Notes: generated from the letters alone by a model not told the origin. Positions 18,402 through 28,089 are shown, counted from the first letter of the stretch. The stretch: 64,000 nt of DNA from Bacteroidales bacterium (GCA_016926235.1 JAFGOZ010000390.1:1-64000), one strand, 5' to 3'. A program made the numbers and translations.

Positions 18402-18779
18402 ATGGGAAATTTTCGGCACATTCATAAATCACTCCTTTTTATCATTTTTATATTAATACTTATATCATCTAAAGTATATTGTGCCGATAGCCTTAAAGTC
18501 CAGCCTTACAATCCAATAAATGGCCCTACACTGTCTGCTTATCCAAATCCATGTCAGGAATTTGTATATATCGATTTTATTAATCTTACAGATTACAAAC
18601 AAGTCGTTATCCAAATAATTGATATTTGCGGACAGGCTGTCTTTACTAAAACGTATGAAGAAGATCATCCACAGGATATTAAATTAAAAGTAATACTGTC
18701 AGATATATCCAGAGGGATATATTTTATTAAGGCAGGTTATGGTGGAAATGAAATTACAAAGAAGTTGGTAGTTAAATAA
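18402..18779 (+). CDS. Mini-protein consisting almost only of a T9SS type A sorting domain
   Basis: A 125-residue exported protein. Residues 1-27 are a signal peptide ending in VYCA; a spacer of about 20 residues follows, then from about 44 to the end a complete Por-secretion tail: LSAYPNPCQEFVYIDF, VVIQIIDICGQAVFTKTYE, and SDISRGIYFIKAGYGGNEITKKLVVK. The tail normally directs large cargo through the type IX system, after which it is removed by PorU. Here there is almost no cargo. It may be a decayed remnant or a genuine small secreted peptide. Confidence 0.8.
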   Translation: MGNFRHIHKSLLFIIFILILISSKVYCADSLKVQPYNPINGPTLSAYPNPCQEFVYIDFINLTDYKQVVIQIIDICGQAVFTKTYEEDHPQDIKLKVILSDISRGIYFIKAGYGGNEITKKLVVK

Positions 18780-18785
18780 CGGACT

Positions 18786-19919
18786 CTATATTTTATTATT
18801 ATCCTTTTTTTTCTTCTTAAATCTTTTAAAGAACTTTTTAATATTTGTGCCTGATAGTGCATGACGTCTTGCTCCTCTTAGGCCCAGGAGAAAACTATAT
18901 GGTTGTAGCTTGGGTATATGTTTTGCGAAAATTTTAAGTGTTGCTAAAATGGGAACAACTATTAACATGCCGGCTATTCCCCATATTAGTGCTGCAACAA
19001 TTAATCCTAGTATGATAAAGAATGGGTTTATTCGGATATTATATCCTACAATGTTAGGAGTTATTAGGTTATTCTCGAGAAAATGAACGATGATGAACAT
19101 GATCAACACTTTCAAGGTAACTGCAGGAGAATCTGTAAGAAGTGTAAAAGTAATGGGGATGATGCTTCCAATCAGTGTTCCGAAATTTGGGATAAAACCA
19201 AATAGAGCAGCAAGTATACCTAAAATAAATGCATACTTTACCCCAATAATAAGCAATCCTGTTGAATTTATAACGCAAAGGATCAATACAACCGTCAATA
19301 CTCCTCCCATATATTTAGCTGCTACCTGTGATATATCTCTCATAATGTTTATGGTAGTTTGTTTCCTCTCAGGAGGTGTAATCATCAGGATAAAATAGGC
19401 AAATTTGGTGCGGTAAAAAAGGAAAAGAAAAACGTAGACCGGCATAATAAAAAGTCTAAAAATAGTACCGGCGGTAGTTGTGAAGAGAATATTGAAAATA
19501 TTGTTATCCTGGTCAAATAAACTTGCCACCCTGGTTTTAAGAAGCCTTTCAATTGTATTGTCTTTGATGTTTAATTTATGTTCAATGTAGGTCTGTAATG
19601 CTTCAATATTGGCGACTGCATTGGCTTTAAGTGCCGGCATATCATGTAGCATTACAACAAATCTTTTATAAAAGAAAATGAAAATAACAGTGAGTATTAA
19701 AAATGTAAGAATGATGCTTATCAGAATGGCAATAATTCTGGGGATACTCTTTTTTTCCAGGAAGTTTGTTAATGGATAAAGTAAATATGCTATTAAAATT
19801 CCCAGAGTAATTGGAAATAGAAAATCTTTCGCCTGGATTATTGCGAAAATTATTAGAATGATTGTAAAAAGGATTAATGCAAATCGCAGACTTCTGGGAT
19901 ATTCTGTTTTCATAGGCAT
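18786..19919 (-). CDS. AI-2E family transporter (PerM-like permease)
   Basis: Inner-membrane protein of 377 residues with about eight hydrophobic helices in the family pattern: two near the N-terminus (about 10-55), one at 60-84, a soluble segment with the amphipathic DMPALKANAVANIEALQTYIE stretch, then a helix cluster from about 150 to 330 containing FGFIPNFGTLIGSIIPI and LIVAALIWGIAGMLIVVPI. The C-terminus is strongly basic. The family is named for AI-2 export but includes many members of unknown substrate. It faces the convergent Por-tail gene, 6 bases away, without a visible terminator. Confidence 0.88.
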   Translation of the reverse strand: MPMKTEYPRSLRFALILFTIILIIFAIIQAKDFLFPITLGILIAYLLYPLTNFLEKKSIPRIIAILISIILTFLILTVIFIFFYKRFVVMLHDMPALKANAVANIEALQTYIEHKLNIKDNTIERLLKTRVASLFDQDNNIFNILFTTTAGTIFRLFIMPVYVFLFLFYRTKFAYFILMITPPERKQTTINIMRDISQVAAKYMGGVLTVVLILCVINSTGLLIIGVKYAFILGILAALFGFIPNFGTLIGSIIPITFTLLTDSPAVTLKVLIMFIIVHFLENNLITPNIVGYNIRINPFFIILGLIVAALIWGIAGMLIVVPILATLKIFAKHIPKLQPYSFLLGLRGARRHALSGTNIKKFFKRFKKKKKDNNKI

Positions 19920-20019
19920 AGTTTTGGCTTACTAAATTTACGCAATTTTTAATAATTCTGTTTGTGACATAGAATAAAACAAGAGATTATCAGCAGAAAA
20001 TTATTCCAAACAATATTGC

Positions 20020-20049
20020 AAAAAAAAGCCCCGGTATTACCGAAGCTTT
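20020..20049 (-). terminator. Terminator of tRNA-His
   Basis: Minus strand: AAGC-TT-CGG, loop TAATA, CCG-GG-GCTT followed by seven T, immediately after the tRNA. Confidence 0.75.
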
Positions 20050-20052
20050 ATG

Positions 20053-20127
20053 GGTGGAAGATGGGACTCGAACCCACGACCCCCAGAACCACAATCTGGT
20101 GCTCTAACCTGCTGAGCTACATCCACC
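20053..20127 (-). tRNA. tRNA-His (GTG)
   Basis: Cloverleaf on the minus strand with anticodon GTG in loop TTGTGGT and an encoded extra G at -1 facing C73, the His identity element. The T arm is regular (GTGGG/CCCAT). Position 6-67 is a U-U mismatch. Only CA of the CCA end is encoded. It has its own promoter and terminator; apart from these the 390-base gap between the permease and flippase genes shows nothing else. Confidence 0.97.
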
Positions 20128-20138
20128 ATATGGGTGTG

Positions 20139-20168
20139 CAAAAATACATAATATACTGAAAGTACCAA
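20139..20168 (-). promoter_or_regulatory. Promoter of tRNA-His
   Basis: On the minus strand TTG (20166-20168) is followed after 19 bases by TATTTTTG (20139-20146), 11 bases before the tRNA 5' end. Confidence 0.7.
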
Positions 20169-20318
20169 TGTTTTTTTTTACTTTTTTAATTTAAAAATTT
20201 GAAAGTCCTAAGAATTAGATTAATTAAAAATATTTATCCGGTTTTACTTTTTTTATAATAAGATTTAGGTTTATTTTACACGCAATTTAAATAAGGTGTT
20301 TCTTTAAATTATTTGCGC

Positions 20319-21662
20319 GTGTTTAGGGGTTACAAAGTTTTCAATAATATTTCCAGTCTTCAGTTTCTGCATATTCTTCGCTTTACTACATTTCTTGTAA
20401 TAAGCATAATATTTACCAAAGGCAGGCTTACAACTAAGGAAATTGGAGATTTTGAGATAATGATGTTCATAGCAAGTGTTGCCAGTTATTTTTGGGTAAC
20501 AGGTATTATTCAGTCGTTTTTATCACTATACCATAATAATAAAACCTTCCCGGAAGAAAAGACAGATGTAAATAAGAGGAGTCCTGAAATATTTAATGCT
20601 TTTATTCTTCTCTTCTTCTTTAGTATGCTTATTTGTCTTTTGGGAATTATTTTTCGGAATAATATATTTGTTTACAGGGAAGTAAAAGAAATACCTTTTT
20701 TTAATTTATTACTTATCTACCTTCTGTTAAGCAATCCGTCGCATTTAGTGGAATATATCTATCTTCTGAAAAGTAAATCTTCCCAGATTGTTTATTATGG
20801 AGTTATAACATATATAATACAGTTGATATTAATTGCCGGCCCGGTTATGATGGGTTATCCACTTTTATACGGTGTTTGGGGATTGGTAATTAGTTCTGCA
20901 ATACGATTTATCTGGATGGCAGTACTCATTATTAAATATGCCAAATTTTCAGTTTCATTTCAATTCATAAAATCGCATATTTCATTAGGCATGCCTTTAA
21001 TTGTAAGCACTTTACTAAGTGGTTCAGCTCAATACATTGATGGATTGATTATTGCCAATAGGTTTGACGCTAATGCGTTTGCCCTTTTTAGATATGGTGC
21101 AAAGGAGTTGCCTTTTGTAGTTTTATTAGCCCAGGGGTTAAGCAGTGCAATGCTTCCGGAATTCGCAAATTCTGAGCGATTTAAAGATAATCTCAGAGCA
21201 TTAAGAAAAAAGTCGATGCGTTTAATTCAAACACTTTTTCCTATCTCGATTATTTTTCTTTTTTCCAGCGACTGGCTTTTTCCAAGGATGTTCAATGAAA
21301 ATTTTGGCAGGAGCTCCGATGTGTTTATGGTTTATGTCTTATTAATTATCAGCCGCTTATTGTTCCCTCATACAATACTTATTGGTTTGAAAAAAACCCG
21401 TGTGGTTATGGTTGCCTCAATTATCGGGATTGTATTTAATGTTTTACTAAGTATTTATATGGTAAAACTCTATGGATTGACTGGTGTGGCGGTTGCTACG
21501 GTTATAATATTCTTTCTTGAAAAGGCTGTCCTTATTTTATATAACTATATTAAGTTGGGAATAAAACCCAAAGAGTATATTCCTGTGAAACTTCATCTTG
21601 CTTATTCAGCTGTCATAATTGCATTATTTGTTCTGATTGACCATAATATTATTCATTTCTGA
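20319..21662 (+). CDS. Polysaccharide flippase-like membrane protein (MOP superfamily)
   Basis: Integral membrane protein of about 447 residues with roughly 12-14 hydrophobic helices spread over its whole length, and the charged loops expected of Wzx/MATE-like lipid-linked sugar flippases, for example FTKGRLTTKEIGDFEIMMF near the N-terminus and LSGSAQYIDGLIIANRFDANAFALFRYGAKELPF in the middle. No ATG is near the N-terminus; GTG at 20319 is preferred over TTG at 20313. It is transcribed alone. Exported lipid-linked glycan is the family role; the substrate is unknown. Confidence 0.85.
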   Translation: MFRGYKVFNNISSLQFLHILRFTTFLVISIIFTKGRLTTKEIGDFEIMMFIASVASYFWVTGIIQSFLSLYHNNKTFPEEKTDVNKRSPEIFNAFILLFFFSMLICLLGIIFRNNIFVYREVKEIPFFNLLLIYLLLSNPSHLVEYIYLLKSKSSQIVYYGVITYIIQLILIAGPVMMGYPLLYGVWGLVISSAIRFIWMAVLIIKYAKFSVSFQFIKSHISLGMPLIVSTLLSGSAQYIDGLIIANRFDANAFALFRYGAKELPFVVLLAQGLSSAMLPEFANSERFKDNLRALRKKSMRLIQTLFPISIIFLFSSDWLFPRMFNENFGRSSDVFMVYVLLIISRLLFPHTILIGLKKTRVVMVASIIGIVFNVLLSIYMVKLYGLTGVAVATVIIFFLEKAVLILYNYIKLGIKPKEYIPVKLHLAYSAVIIALFVLIDHNIIHF

Positions 21663-21750
21663 TAACATAATTTAACATAGAAATTTGATAAAATTGAACG
21701 ATCTTTGTATTAAAAAATTTCTAGTAAAATAAAATTTAAAATTTAATCAT

Positions 21751-22524
21751 ATGAGAATTGGTAGATCAGCAAATCCTGCGCTAAACAGAAATACGTTTGT
21801 GAACGTAGCTCATGCTGAGACATCTGATGAGGTGATGACCCTCAATGGCACGGTGAATAAAACGCTTATTATGCTCCTGTTAGTTATGGGAGCTGCAGCT
21901 TATACTTGGAATCTTTTCTTTAAAAGTATTGATCCAGAAACTGGTGCGGTAGCCGGAACTGTTAACGGATGGATGATCGGGGGAGGTATAGGTGGTTTTA
22001 TTGCTGCACTGGTTACTATTTTTAAAAAAACATGGGCTCCTTATTCAGCACCTGTTTATGCTCTGCTCGAGGGTTTGTTTCTTGGAGCTATTTCAGCGTA
22101 TTTTAATGCTCAATTTCCGGGTATAGTATTTAATGCAGTGTTGCTTACTTTTGGAATTTTGTTCTTTTTATTGTTTTTATATAAATCAAGAATTATTAAA
22201 CCCACGGAGAACTTTAAGTTGGGAGTGTTTGCTGCAACAGGAGGCATCTTTTTTGTTTATCTGATTTCCTGGGTTTTGCGTTTATTTGGCGTATCTGTTG
22301 GATTTATACATGACAGTGGCCCGATTGGAATTGGTTTTAGTTTAGTTGTAGTTGTTATTGCATCCCTAAACCTTGTGTTGGATTTTGATTTTATCGAGCA
22401 AGGAGCAGAACAAGGAGCCCCAAAATATATGGAGTGGTATGCTGCTTTTGGTCTTATTGTTACTTTGGTATGGTTATATCTTGAACTTTTAAGGCTTCTG
22501 GCAAAATTAAGTAGTCGCCGATAG
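21751..22524 (+). CDS. Bax inhibitor-1/YccA family membrane protein
   Basis: A 257-residue protein with a 45-residue polar N-terminus and seven hydrophobic helices. The order fits the BI-1 fold: TLIMLLLVMGAAAYTWNLFF, IGGGIGGFIAALVTIF, YALLEGLFLGAISAYFNAQFPGIV, then two more pairs, and the paired-Asp region LVLDFDFIEQGAEQGAPKYMEWYAAFGL typical of the bacterial subfamily. Homologues act as pH-sensitive calcium leak channels; here the role is inferred from family only. It is monocistronic. Confidence 0.9.
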   Translation: MRIGRSANPALNRNTFVNVAHAETSDEVMTLNGTVNKTLIMLLLVMGAAAYTWNLFFKSIDPETGAVAGTVNGWMIGGGIGGFIAALVTIFKKTWAPYSAPVYALLEGLFLGAISAYFNAQFPGIVFNAVLLTFGILFFLLFLYKSRIIKPTENFKLGVFAATGGIFFVYLISWVLRLFGVSVGFIHDSGPIGIGFSLVVVVIASLNLVLDFDFIEQGAEQGAPKYMEWYAAFGLIVTLVWLYLELLRLLAKLSSRR

Positions 22525-22555
22525 TATTTTAAAATAAAAAATTCAATAAAATATA

Positions 22556-22586
22556 TTTGAATTTGAAAATTAAATACATATCTTTG
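22556..22586 (+). promoter_or_regulatory. Promoter of rpmE2
   Basis: TTTG (22556-22559), 19 bases, TATCTTTG (22579-22586): full match to the Bacteroidota promoter pattern, 33 bases before the L31 ATG. Confidence 0.7.
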
Positions 22587-22618
22587 CACACCATTTTTTA
22601 AAATGAATTAATAAGAAA

Positions 22619-22885
22619 ATGAAAGAGAAAATACATCCAAAGGAATACAGACTGGTTGCTTTCAGGGATATGTCAAATGGAGTTACATTTATTACGAAGT
22701 CAGCTGCTTCTTCAAAAGAAACAGTGAAGCTAGACGATGGGAAAGAATATCCTTTGATAAAACTGGAAATTTCTGATTCATCACATCCCTTTTATACTGG
22801 TAAGATGAAGCTTGTTGATACAGCTGGTCGCGTAGATAAGTTCATGAACAGGTACAAGACTCATTATGACAAGAAGAAAAAGTAA
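22619..22885 (+). CDS. rpmE2: 50S ribosomal protein L31 type B, zinc-independent
   Basis: An 88-residue ribosomal protein of the central protuberance. It starts MKEKIHPKEYRLVAFRDMSNG and has the type B core SHPFYTGKMKLVDTAGRVDKFMNRY. It contains no Cys at all, so the zinc-binding CxxC pair of type A L31 is missing: this is the zinc-free form. The basic Lys-rich tail is normal. It stands alone between a good promoter and a strong terminator. Confidence 0.96.
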   Translation: MKEKIHPKEYRLVAFRDMSNGVTFITKSAASSKETVKLDDGKEYPLIKLEISDSSHPFYTGKMKLVDTAGRVDKFMNRYKTHYDKKKK

Positions 22886-22900
22886 ACAATATATAGTTTG

Positions 22901-22930
22901 TAAAAAAAGCCCCTTTAGGGGCTTTTTTTA
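22901..22930 (+). terminator. Terminator of rpmE2
   Basis: AAGCCCC, loop TTTA, GGGGCTT (22908-22924) followed by a T run; the left A run makes it usable in both directions. Confidence 0.9.
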
Positions 22931-22980
22931 TTTCTCTTTTTCTATTTTTACCTATATTTTCAGTAACTAATTATTTTATT

Positions 22981-24180
22981 GTGAATAAAGACTTTAATCT
23001 TATTTTAACTGATGATTCCTCATGGAGTAATCTGTTACCTTTAACGTACACAAGACCAATTGCTGAACTTCGTGTAGGCATTCTTAAAATAAAGGAAAAG
23101 TGGGAAAAATTGCTCCGGTGCAATGCTTCATTCCTTACCCAGGATTATCTTTCAAAAAAATTTCCCGTAAAGTATTCTCAACAGAATTTATATATCAATG
23201 GCTCCATTGTACCTGATGAAAACTTAGTTAAACAGATATTGAATCTCAATGAAAACGAAATATTGTTATCAGGTGATATTGTAATTGCAATACTGACCGA
23301 AGAAAAATTAAAACCTGGTTATAAATCGAATGATCTATCTTGTAAGGTACTTCAGTACAAGTCAGAATTTACCAGGATTAATTATCCCTGGGATATATTC
23401 AGACTGACTGGACAAGAAATAGCTGCTGATTTTAAGTTAATTACAAACGGCAGAAAATCATTAGGGTTGAATAAGACAAATCAATTGCTTGGAGAAGAGA
23501 ATATATTTATTGAAGACGGAGTTAAAGCAGATTATGTAACGCTTAATGCAACTACAGGACCCATATATCTTGGTAAAAACAGTGAAATTATGGAAGGTTC
23601 CGTTGTGCGGGGCCCATTTGCCTTATGCGAAGATTCAACTCTTAAATTAGTAACAAAAATTTATGGACCAACAACTATAGGACCACATTGTAAAGTTGGT
23701 GGAGAAGTGAATAACTCAGTTATTCAGGGTTATTCTAATAAAGCTCATGATGGATTCCTGGGAAATTCAGTGTTAGGAGAGTGGTGCAACCTTGGGGCGG
23801 ATACAAACAATTCGAACCTGAAAAATAATTATGCTGAGGTTAAACTCTGGAATTACCCGGCTGAGCGTTTTGTCAAGACAGGCTTGCAGTTTTGTGGATT
23901 GATTATGGGCGATCATTCAAAATGTGGAATAAACACTATGTTTAATACAGGTACAGTTGTGGGTGTGAGTGCAAATATTTATGGATCCGGATTTCCTCGA
24001 AATTTTATTCCATCCTACTCATGGGGTGGAGCGGGAGGAATGACAGTTTTCACAATCGATAAAGCCTTTGAAGTGGCAGAAAAGGTTATGGAGCGTCGAG
24101 GTATTTCCCTCGATGATATTGAAAAAGAGATTCTTACGGAGATTTTTAACCGAACAGAAAAATATAGAAAAAATTTCTAA
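22981..24180 (+). CDS. GlmU-like putative sugar nucleotidyltransferase with left-handed beta-helix
   Basis: Bacteroidota-type GlmU-family protein of 399 residues starting at GTG. The N-terminal domain contains LLPLTYTRPIAELRVGILKIKEKWE (about 15-40) in place of the classical GlmU uridyltransferase loop. From about residue 180 there are hexapeptide repeats of a left-handed beta-helix (IYLGKNSEIMEGSVVRGPF, IYGPTTIGPHCKVGG, NTGTVVGVSANIYG). It may act as a UDP-sugar pyrophosphorylase or acetyltransferase, but catalytic residues of GlmU are not clearly conserved. It lies 214 bases upstream of lon. Confidence 0.82.
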   Translation: MNKDFNLILTDDSSWSNLLPLTYTRPIAELRVGILKIKEKWEKLLRCNASFLTQDYLSKKFPVKYSQQNLYINGSIVPDENLVKQILNLNENEILLSGDIVIAILTEEKLKPGYKSNDLSCKVLQYKSEFTRINYPWDIFRLTGQEIAADFKLITNGRKSLGLNKTNQLLGEENIFIEDGVKADYVTLNATTGPIYLGKNSEIMEGSVVRGPFALCEDSTLKLVTKIYGPTTIGPHCKVGGEVNNSVIQGYSNKAHDGFLGNSVLGEWCNLGADTNNSNLKNNYAEVKLWNYPAERFVKTGLQFCGLIMGDHSKCGINTMFNTGTVVGVSANIYGSGFPRNFIPSYSWGGAGGMTVFTIDKAFEVAEKVMERRGISLDDIEKEILTEIFNRTEKYRKNF

Positions 24181-24394
24181 AAGATACATTCATTGCGTAG
24201 TGGCATACAAATTGATCTTTACATATGCAACTACTTAACAATAATTAGGAATTGATTATTGCTGCTTATATAAATTAGTACTAATAGGGGATGCAGAAGG
24301 GTATAAAAGAAAATGGTTCAGCGCTTTTTCATCCGGGAATTTGTAAAACACGACAATTGTTCAGTAAGTGCTGACAAAATGACTTAATGAAAGT

Positions 24395-26845
24395 ATGAGA
24401 AATAAAATTGGGTTTGAAAACATGTTTATTGAAGATGCTATAGATGATAGCACGGAGTTTATTCCTATAGTATCGGACGGGGACGAAGATGAGATATTAA
24501 ATATAAAGGTGCCAGAGGAATTGCCCATTTTACCTCTTCGAAACACGGTCCTTTTTCCCGGTGTCATTATTCCAATTACTGTTGGCAGGCAAAAATCAAT
24601 AAAATTAATCCGTGAACTTTCTGGTAAAGATAAGATTGTCGGTGTTGTATCGCAGAAAGACCCTAATATAGAAGATCCGGGAATCAATGATATTTTCGGT
24701 ATAGGAACTGTTGCCCAGGTACTTAAAGTTCTTGAAATGCCCGATGGGGCTACTTCAATCATTATTCAGGGTAAAAACCGTTTCAGGATTGAGGAAATTG
24801 TGAAAGAGAAGCCATATTTAATGGCCAGGGTCTCTGTATTAAATGATGAAAGGCCAAAGAAAAGGGATAAGGAATTCAATGCTATTGTTGGGTCACTCAA
24901 AGACTTGTCATTAAAGATTATTAAGCTTTCAGTGAATATCCCTCCCGAAGCATCTTTTGCAATCAAGAATATCGGAAATCCAACATTCCTGATAAATTTT
25001 ATTTGTTCCAACAGTGAAATAGAAGCCAAGGATAAGCAGAAACTTTTGGAAATAAGTAATCTTAAGAACAGAGGCATTCAGTTGCTTGAGCACCTTACAC
25101 GTGAAGTGCAAATGCTGGAGCTGAAAAATGAGGTGCAATCCAAGGTAAAGACAGATCTTGAGCACCAGCAAAGAGAGTTTATGTTGCAGCAGCAGATGAA
25201 AACCATTCAGAATGAGCTGGGAGGAAGTCCTATTGACAAGGATATTGAAGAACTTACAAAAGCAGGAAAAGCCAAAAAATGGGGGAAAGAAGTTGAAACC
25301 ACTTTTAATAAGGAGTTGGATAAGCTGAAAAGGTTAAATCCTGCATCACCGGAATATTCTGTGCAGATGAACTACCTGCAGATATTGCTCGAACTTCCTT
25401 GGAACGAATTTACAAAGGATAATTTTGACCTGAAGAGAGCCGCGAAAATCCTGGAACAGGATCACTATGGGTTGGACAAGGTAAAAGAAAGGATACTGGA
25501 ACACCTGGCAGTATTAAAACTTAAAAAAGATCATAAATCTCCGATTATTTGCCTGTATGGCCCTCCCGGGGTTGGAAAAACATCACTGGGAAAATCCATT
25601 GCACGTGCATTAAAAAGAAAATATATACGTATGTCATTGGGTGGTTTACACGATGAGGCGGAGATACGGGGCCACCGCAAAACATATATCGGAGCAATGC
25701 CCGGGCGAATAGTTCAAAATCTGCGAAAGGCAAAAGCAGCTAACCCGGTTTTTGTACTGGATGAAATTGATAAAGTAGGGAGCGATTTTAGGGGAGATCC
25801 CGCATCGGCTTTATTAGAAGTTCTTGATCCTGAACAAAATAGTGCATTTTACGATAACTATCTTGAATTGGAAGTGGACTTATCCAATGTGATGTTTATT
25901 GCCACTGCAAATACTACAAGTACTATTCATCCTGCATTGCGTGACCGTATGGAGATGATTGATGTTTCGGGTTACCTGGTAGAGGAAAAAATAGAGATTG
26001 CCAGAAGGCATCTTATTCCCAAGCAATTGAAAGAGCACGGAATTCAATCGAAGCAATTGTCAATTCCTGCTAAAATTATTGAGAGCATCATTGAAAATTA
26101 TACTCGTGAGTCTGGTGTGCGTGAATTGGATAAAACTATTGCCAAGATTACCCGGAATATTGCCAAAAGAATTGCCTTTGGTGAAGAATATAATCGTAAT
26201 CTGAAATCAGAAGATATTATCGAGATCTTAGGTTCGCCCCGTTACCTGAAAGATAAATATCAGGGCAATGAGTATGCCGGTGTTGTTACAGGCCTTGCAT
26301 GGACTGCAGTGGGAGGACAAATATTATTTGTTGAAACCAGCCTTAGCAAAGGCAAAGGTAAACTCACCCTTACAGGGAACCTGGGTGATGTAATGAAGGA
26401 ATCGGCTGTGATTGCCTTGGAATATCTTAAAGCTCATGCTGAAAAATATAAAATACCTGCAGACGCTTTTGAAAATTGGAACGTACACGTACACGTGCCC
26501 GAGGGTGCTATCCCAAAGGACGGACCATCAGCGGGCATAACCATGGCCACATCACTTGCATCGGCGTTTACGCAACGAAAAGTGAAAAAAAACATTGCTA
26601 TGACCGGTGAAATAACCTTACGCGGGAAGGTGCTTCCTGTTGGAGGAATTAAAGAGAAAATACTGGCTGCCAAACGGGCTAATATTGATACTATCATTCT
26701 ATCGGAAGAAAACAGGAAGGACATAGAAGAAATAAAGGACATATATATTAAAGGTTTGACCTTTCATTATGTGAGTGATATCAATGAGGTCCTGGATATC
26801 GCTTTATTAAAAGAAAAAGTGAAAGGAGCCCTGGAGATAAATTAG
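24395..26845 (+). CDS. lon: ATP-dependent protease Lon (endopeptidase La)
   Basis: Cytosolic AAA+ quality-control protease of 816 residues. An N-terminal substrate-binding LON domain starts at about residue 45 (LPILPLRNTVLFPGVIIPI), then a coiled-coil region, the ATPase with Walker A GPPGVGKT (about 388-395) and Walker B FVLDEIDK (about 452), and the C-terminal Ser-Lys peptidase with DGPSAGITMATS (Ser near 711) and the lysine in PVGGIKEKILAAKRA (near 753). Length and order are normal. A terminator follows directly. No heat-shock operator is apparent upstream. Confidence 0.97.
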   Translation: MRNKIGFENMFIEDAIDDSTEFIPIVSDGDEDEILNIKVPEELPILPLRNTVLFPGVIIPITVGRQKSIKLIRELSGKDKIVGVVSQKDPNIEDPGINDIFGIGTVAQVLKVLEMPDGATSIIIQGKNRFRIEEIVKEKPYLMARVSVLNDERPKKRDKEFNAIVGSLKDLSLKIIKLSVNIPPEASFAIKNIGNPTFLINFICSNSEIEAKDKQKLLEISNLKNRGIQLLEHLTREVQMLELKNEVQSKVKTDLEHQQREFMLQQQMKTIQNELGGSPIDKDIEELTKAGKAKKWGKEVETTFNKELDKLKRLNPASPEYSVQMNYLQILLELPWNEFTKDNFDLKRAAKILEQDHYGLDKVKERILEHLAVLKLKKDHKSPIICLYGPPGVGKTSLGKSIARALKRKYIRMSLGGLHDEAEIRGHRKTYIGAMPGRIVQNLRKAKAANPVFVLDEIDKVGSDFRGDPASALLEVLDPEQNSAFYDNYLELEVDLSNVMFIATANTTSTIHPALRDRMEMIDVSGYLVEEKIEIARRHLIPKQLKEHGIQSKQLSIPAKIIESIIENYTRESGVRELDKTIAKITRNIAKRIAFGEEYNRNLKSEDIIEILGSPRYLKDKYQGNEYAGVVTGLAWTAVGGQILFVETSLSKGKGKLTLTGNLGDVMKESAVIALEYLKAHAEKYKIPADAFENWNVHVHVPEGAIPKDGPSAGITMATSLASAFTQRKVKKNIAMTGEITLRGKVLPVGGIKEKILAAKRANIDTIILSEENRKDIEEIKDIYIKGLTFHYVSDINEVLDIALLKEKVKGALEIN

Positions 26846-26868
26846 GAAAAAGATTTTTAAAAATATTT

Positions 26869-26903
26869 ATGGGTCAGGATTATTTATTCCTGCCCCATTT
26901 TTT
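26869..26903 (+). terminator. Terminator of lon
   Basis: ATGGGTCAGGA (26869-26879) pairs with TCCTGCCCCAT (26888-26898) with one mismatch, followed by a T run. Confidence 0.85.
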
Positions 26904-26904
26904 A

Positions 26905-26912
26905 TAAATTTG
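26905..26912 (+). promoter_or_regulatory. Possible -7 element of the aldolase gene
   Basis: TAAATTTG, a full TAnnTTTG match, 48 bases before the aldolase ATG. It directly abuts the lon terminator; no clear -33 TTTG is seen. Confidence 0.45.
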
Positions 26913-26960
26913 CGTTTCAATTTCAAAAGAACTGATTATTAACATTTAAAATAACAAAAA

Positions 26961-28034
26961 ATGACTAAAGTTCTCGATAAAATTAAGCCGGGAGTTGTTG
27001 CAGGTGCTGATTTGCAGGAACTATTTAAGATAGCTAAAGCCAATCAATTTGCTATTCCTGCTGTAAACGTGGTGAATACCAGTTCTGTAAACGCAGTTAT
27101 AGAAGCCGCTATGGTTGTAAAATCTCCGGCAATTATCCAGTTTTCAAATGGTGGTGCTATTTTCTGGGCAGGTAAAGGTTGTCCTGATGCTGCTAAAGCT
27201 GCTGTTTTGGGTGCTGTAATTGGAGCAAAACATGTTCATCATCTGGCTGAAGTGTATGGAGTACCTGTAGTATTGCATACTGACCATGCTGCAAAAAAAT
27301 TACTACCCTGGATTGATGGATTATTAGATGCAGGTGAAAAACATTTTAAAGAATATGGAAAGCCATTATTCAGCTCTCATATGCTTGATCTTTCTGAAGA
27401 ACCTTTAAAAGAAAACATCGAGATATGTAAAAAATACTTAACCAGAATGAGTAAAATAGGTATGACCCTTGAGATTGAATTAGGTTGTACCGGTGGTGAA
27501 GAAGATGGTGTGGATAATACCGGCCTTGACAATTCATTGCTTTATACACAGCCTGAAGATGTTGCATACGCATATGAAGAATTAAATAAGATCAGTCCGA
27601 ACTTTACGATTGCTGCCTCTTTTGGTAATGTCCATGGTGTATATAAGCCGGGAAATGTTAAACTAACACCTGTAATTCTTAAAAATTCTCAAGATTATAT
27701 CCAGAAGAAATATAATACAGCCGAAAAACCAGTAAATTTTGTATTTCATGGCGGATCAGGATCAACCAAGGCTGAAATTCGCGAAGCAATCAGCTATGGT
27801 GTAATTAAAATGAATATTGATACCGATACCCAATGGGCATTCTGGGATGGTATTCGTGGATACGAGGCTGCTAATCATGATTATCTGCAAGGTCAGATAG
27901 GTAATCCTGAAGGAGAAGATAAACCGAATAAGAAAAAGTACGATCCACGGGTATGGCTTCGTGAAGGTGAAAAAGCAATGATTGAAAGACTAAAAGTGGC
28001 TTTCGATGATTTGAATTGCATTAATCGTAATTAG
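26961..28034 (+). CDS. fbaA: Class II fructose-bisphosphate aldolase
   Basis: Zinc-dependent aldolase of 357 residues that cleaves fructose-1,6-bisphosphate in glycolysis and makes it in gluconeogenesis. Zinc ligands are visible in LHTDHAAKKLLPW (about 106-118), LEIELGCTGGEEDGVDN (Glu near 172), GNVHGVYKPGN (about 225) and FHGGSGS (about 263). The NMDTDTQWAFWDG-like block at about 283 is typical of the long, E. coli-like class IIA form. It is monocistronic, with a terminator 21 bases after the stop. Confidence 0.96.
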   Translation: MTKVLDKIKPGVVAGADLQELFKIAKANQFAIPAVNVVNTSSVNAVIEAAMVVKSPAIIQFSNGGAIFWAGKGCPDAAKAAVLGAVIGAKHVHHLAEVYGVPVVLHTDHAAKKLLPWIDGLLDAGEKHFKEYGKPLFSSHMLDLSEEPLKENIEICKKYLTRMSKIGMTLEIELGCTGGEEDGVDNTGLDNSLLYTQPEDVAYAYEELNKISPNFTIAASFGNVHGVYKPGNVKLTPVILKNSQDYIQKKYNTAEKPVNFVFHGGSGSTKAEIREAISYGVIKMNIDTDTQWAFWDGIRGYEAANHDYLQGQIGNPEGEDKPNKKKYDPRVWLREGEKAMIERLKVAFDDLNCINRN

Positions 28035-28054
28035 AAGAATTTACATTAAAATAG

Positions 28055-28089
28055 AGAAAACCTTCGGGATTAACCTGAAGGTTTTTTTA
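28055..28089 (+). terminator. Terminator of the aldolase gene
   Basis: AAACCTTC, an 11-base loop, GAAGGTTT (28058-28084) followed by seven T. Confidence 0.85.
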
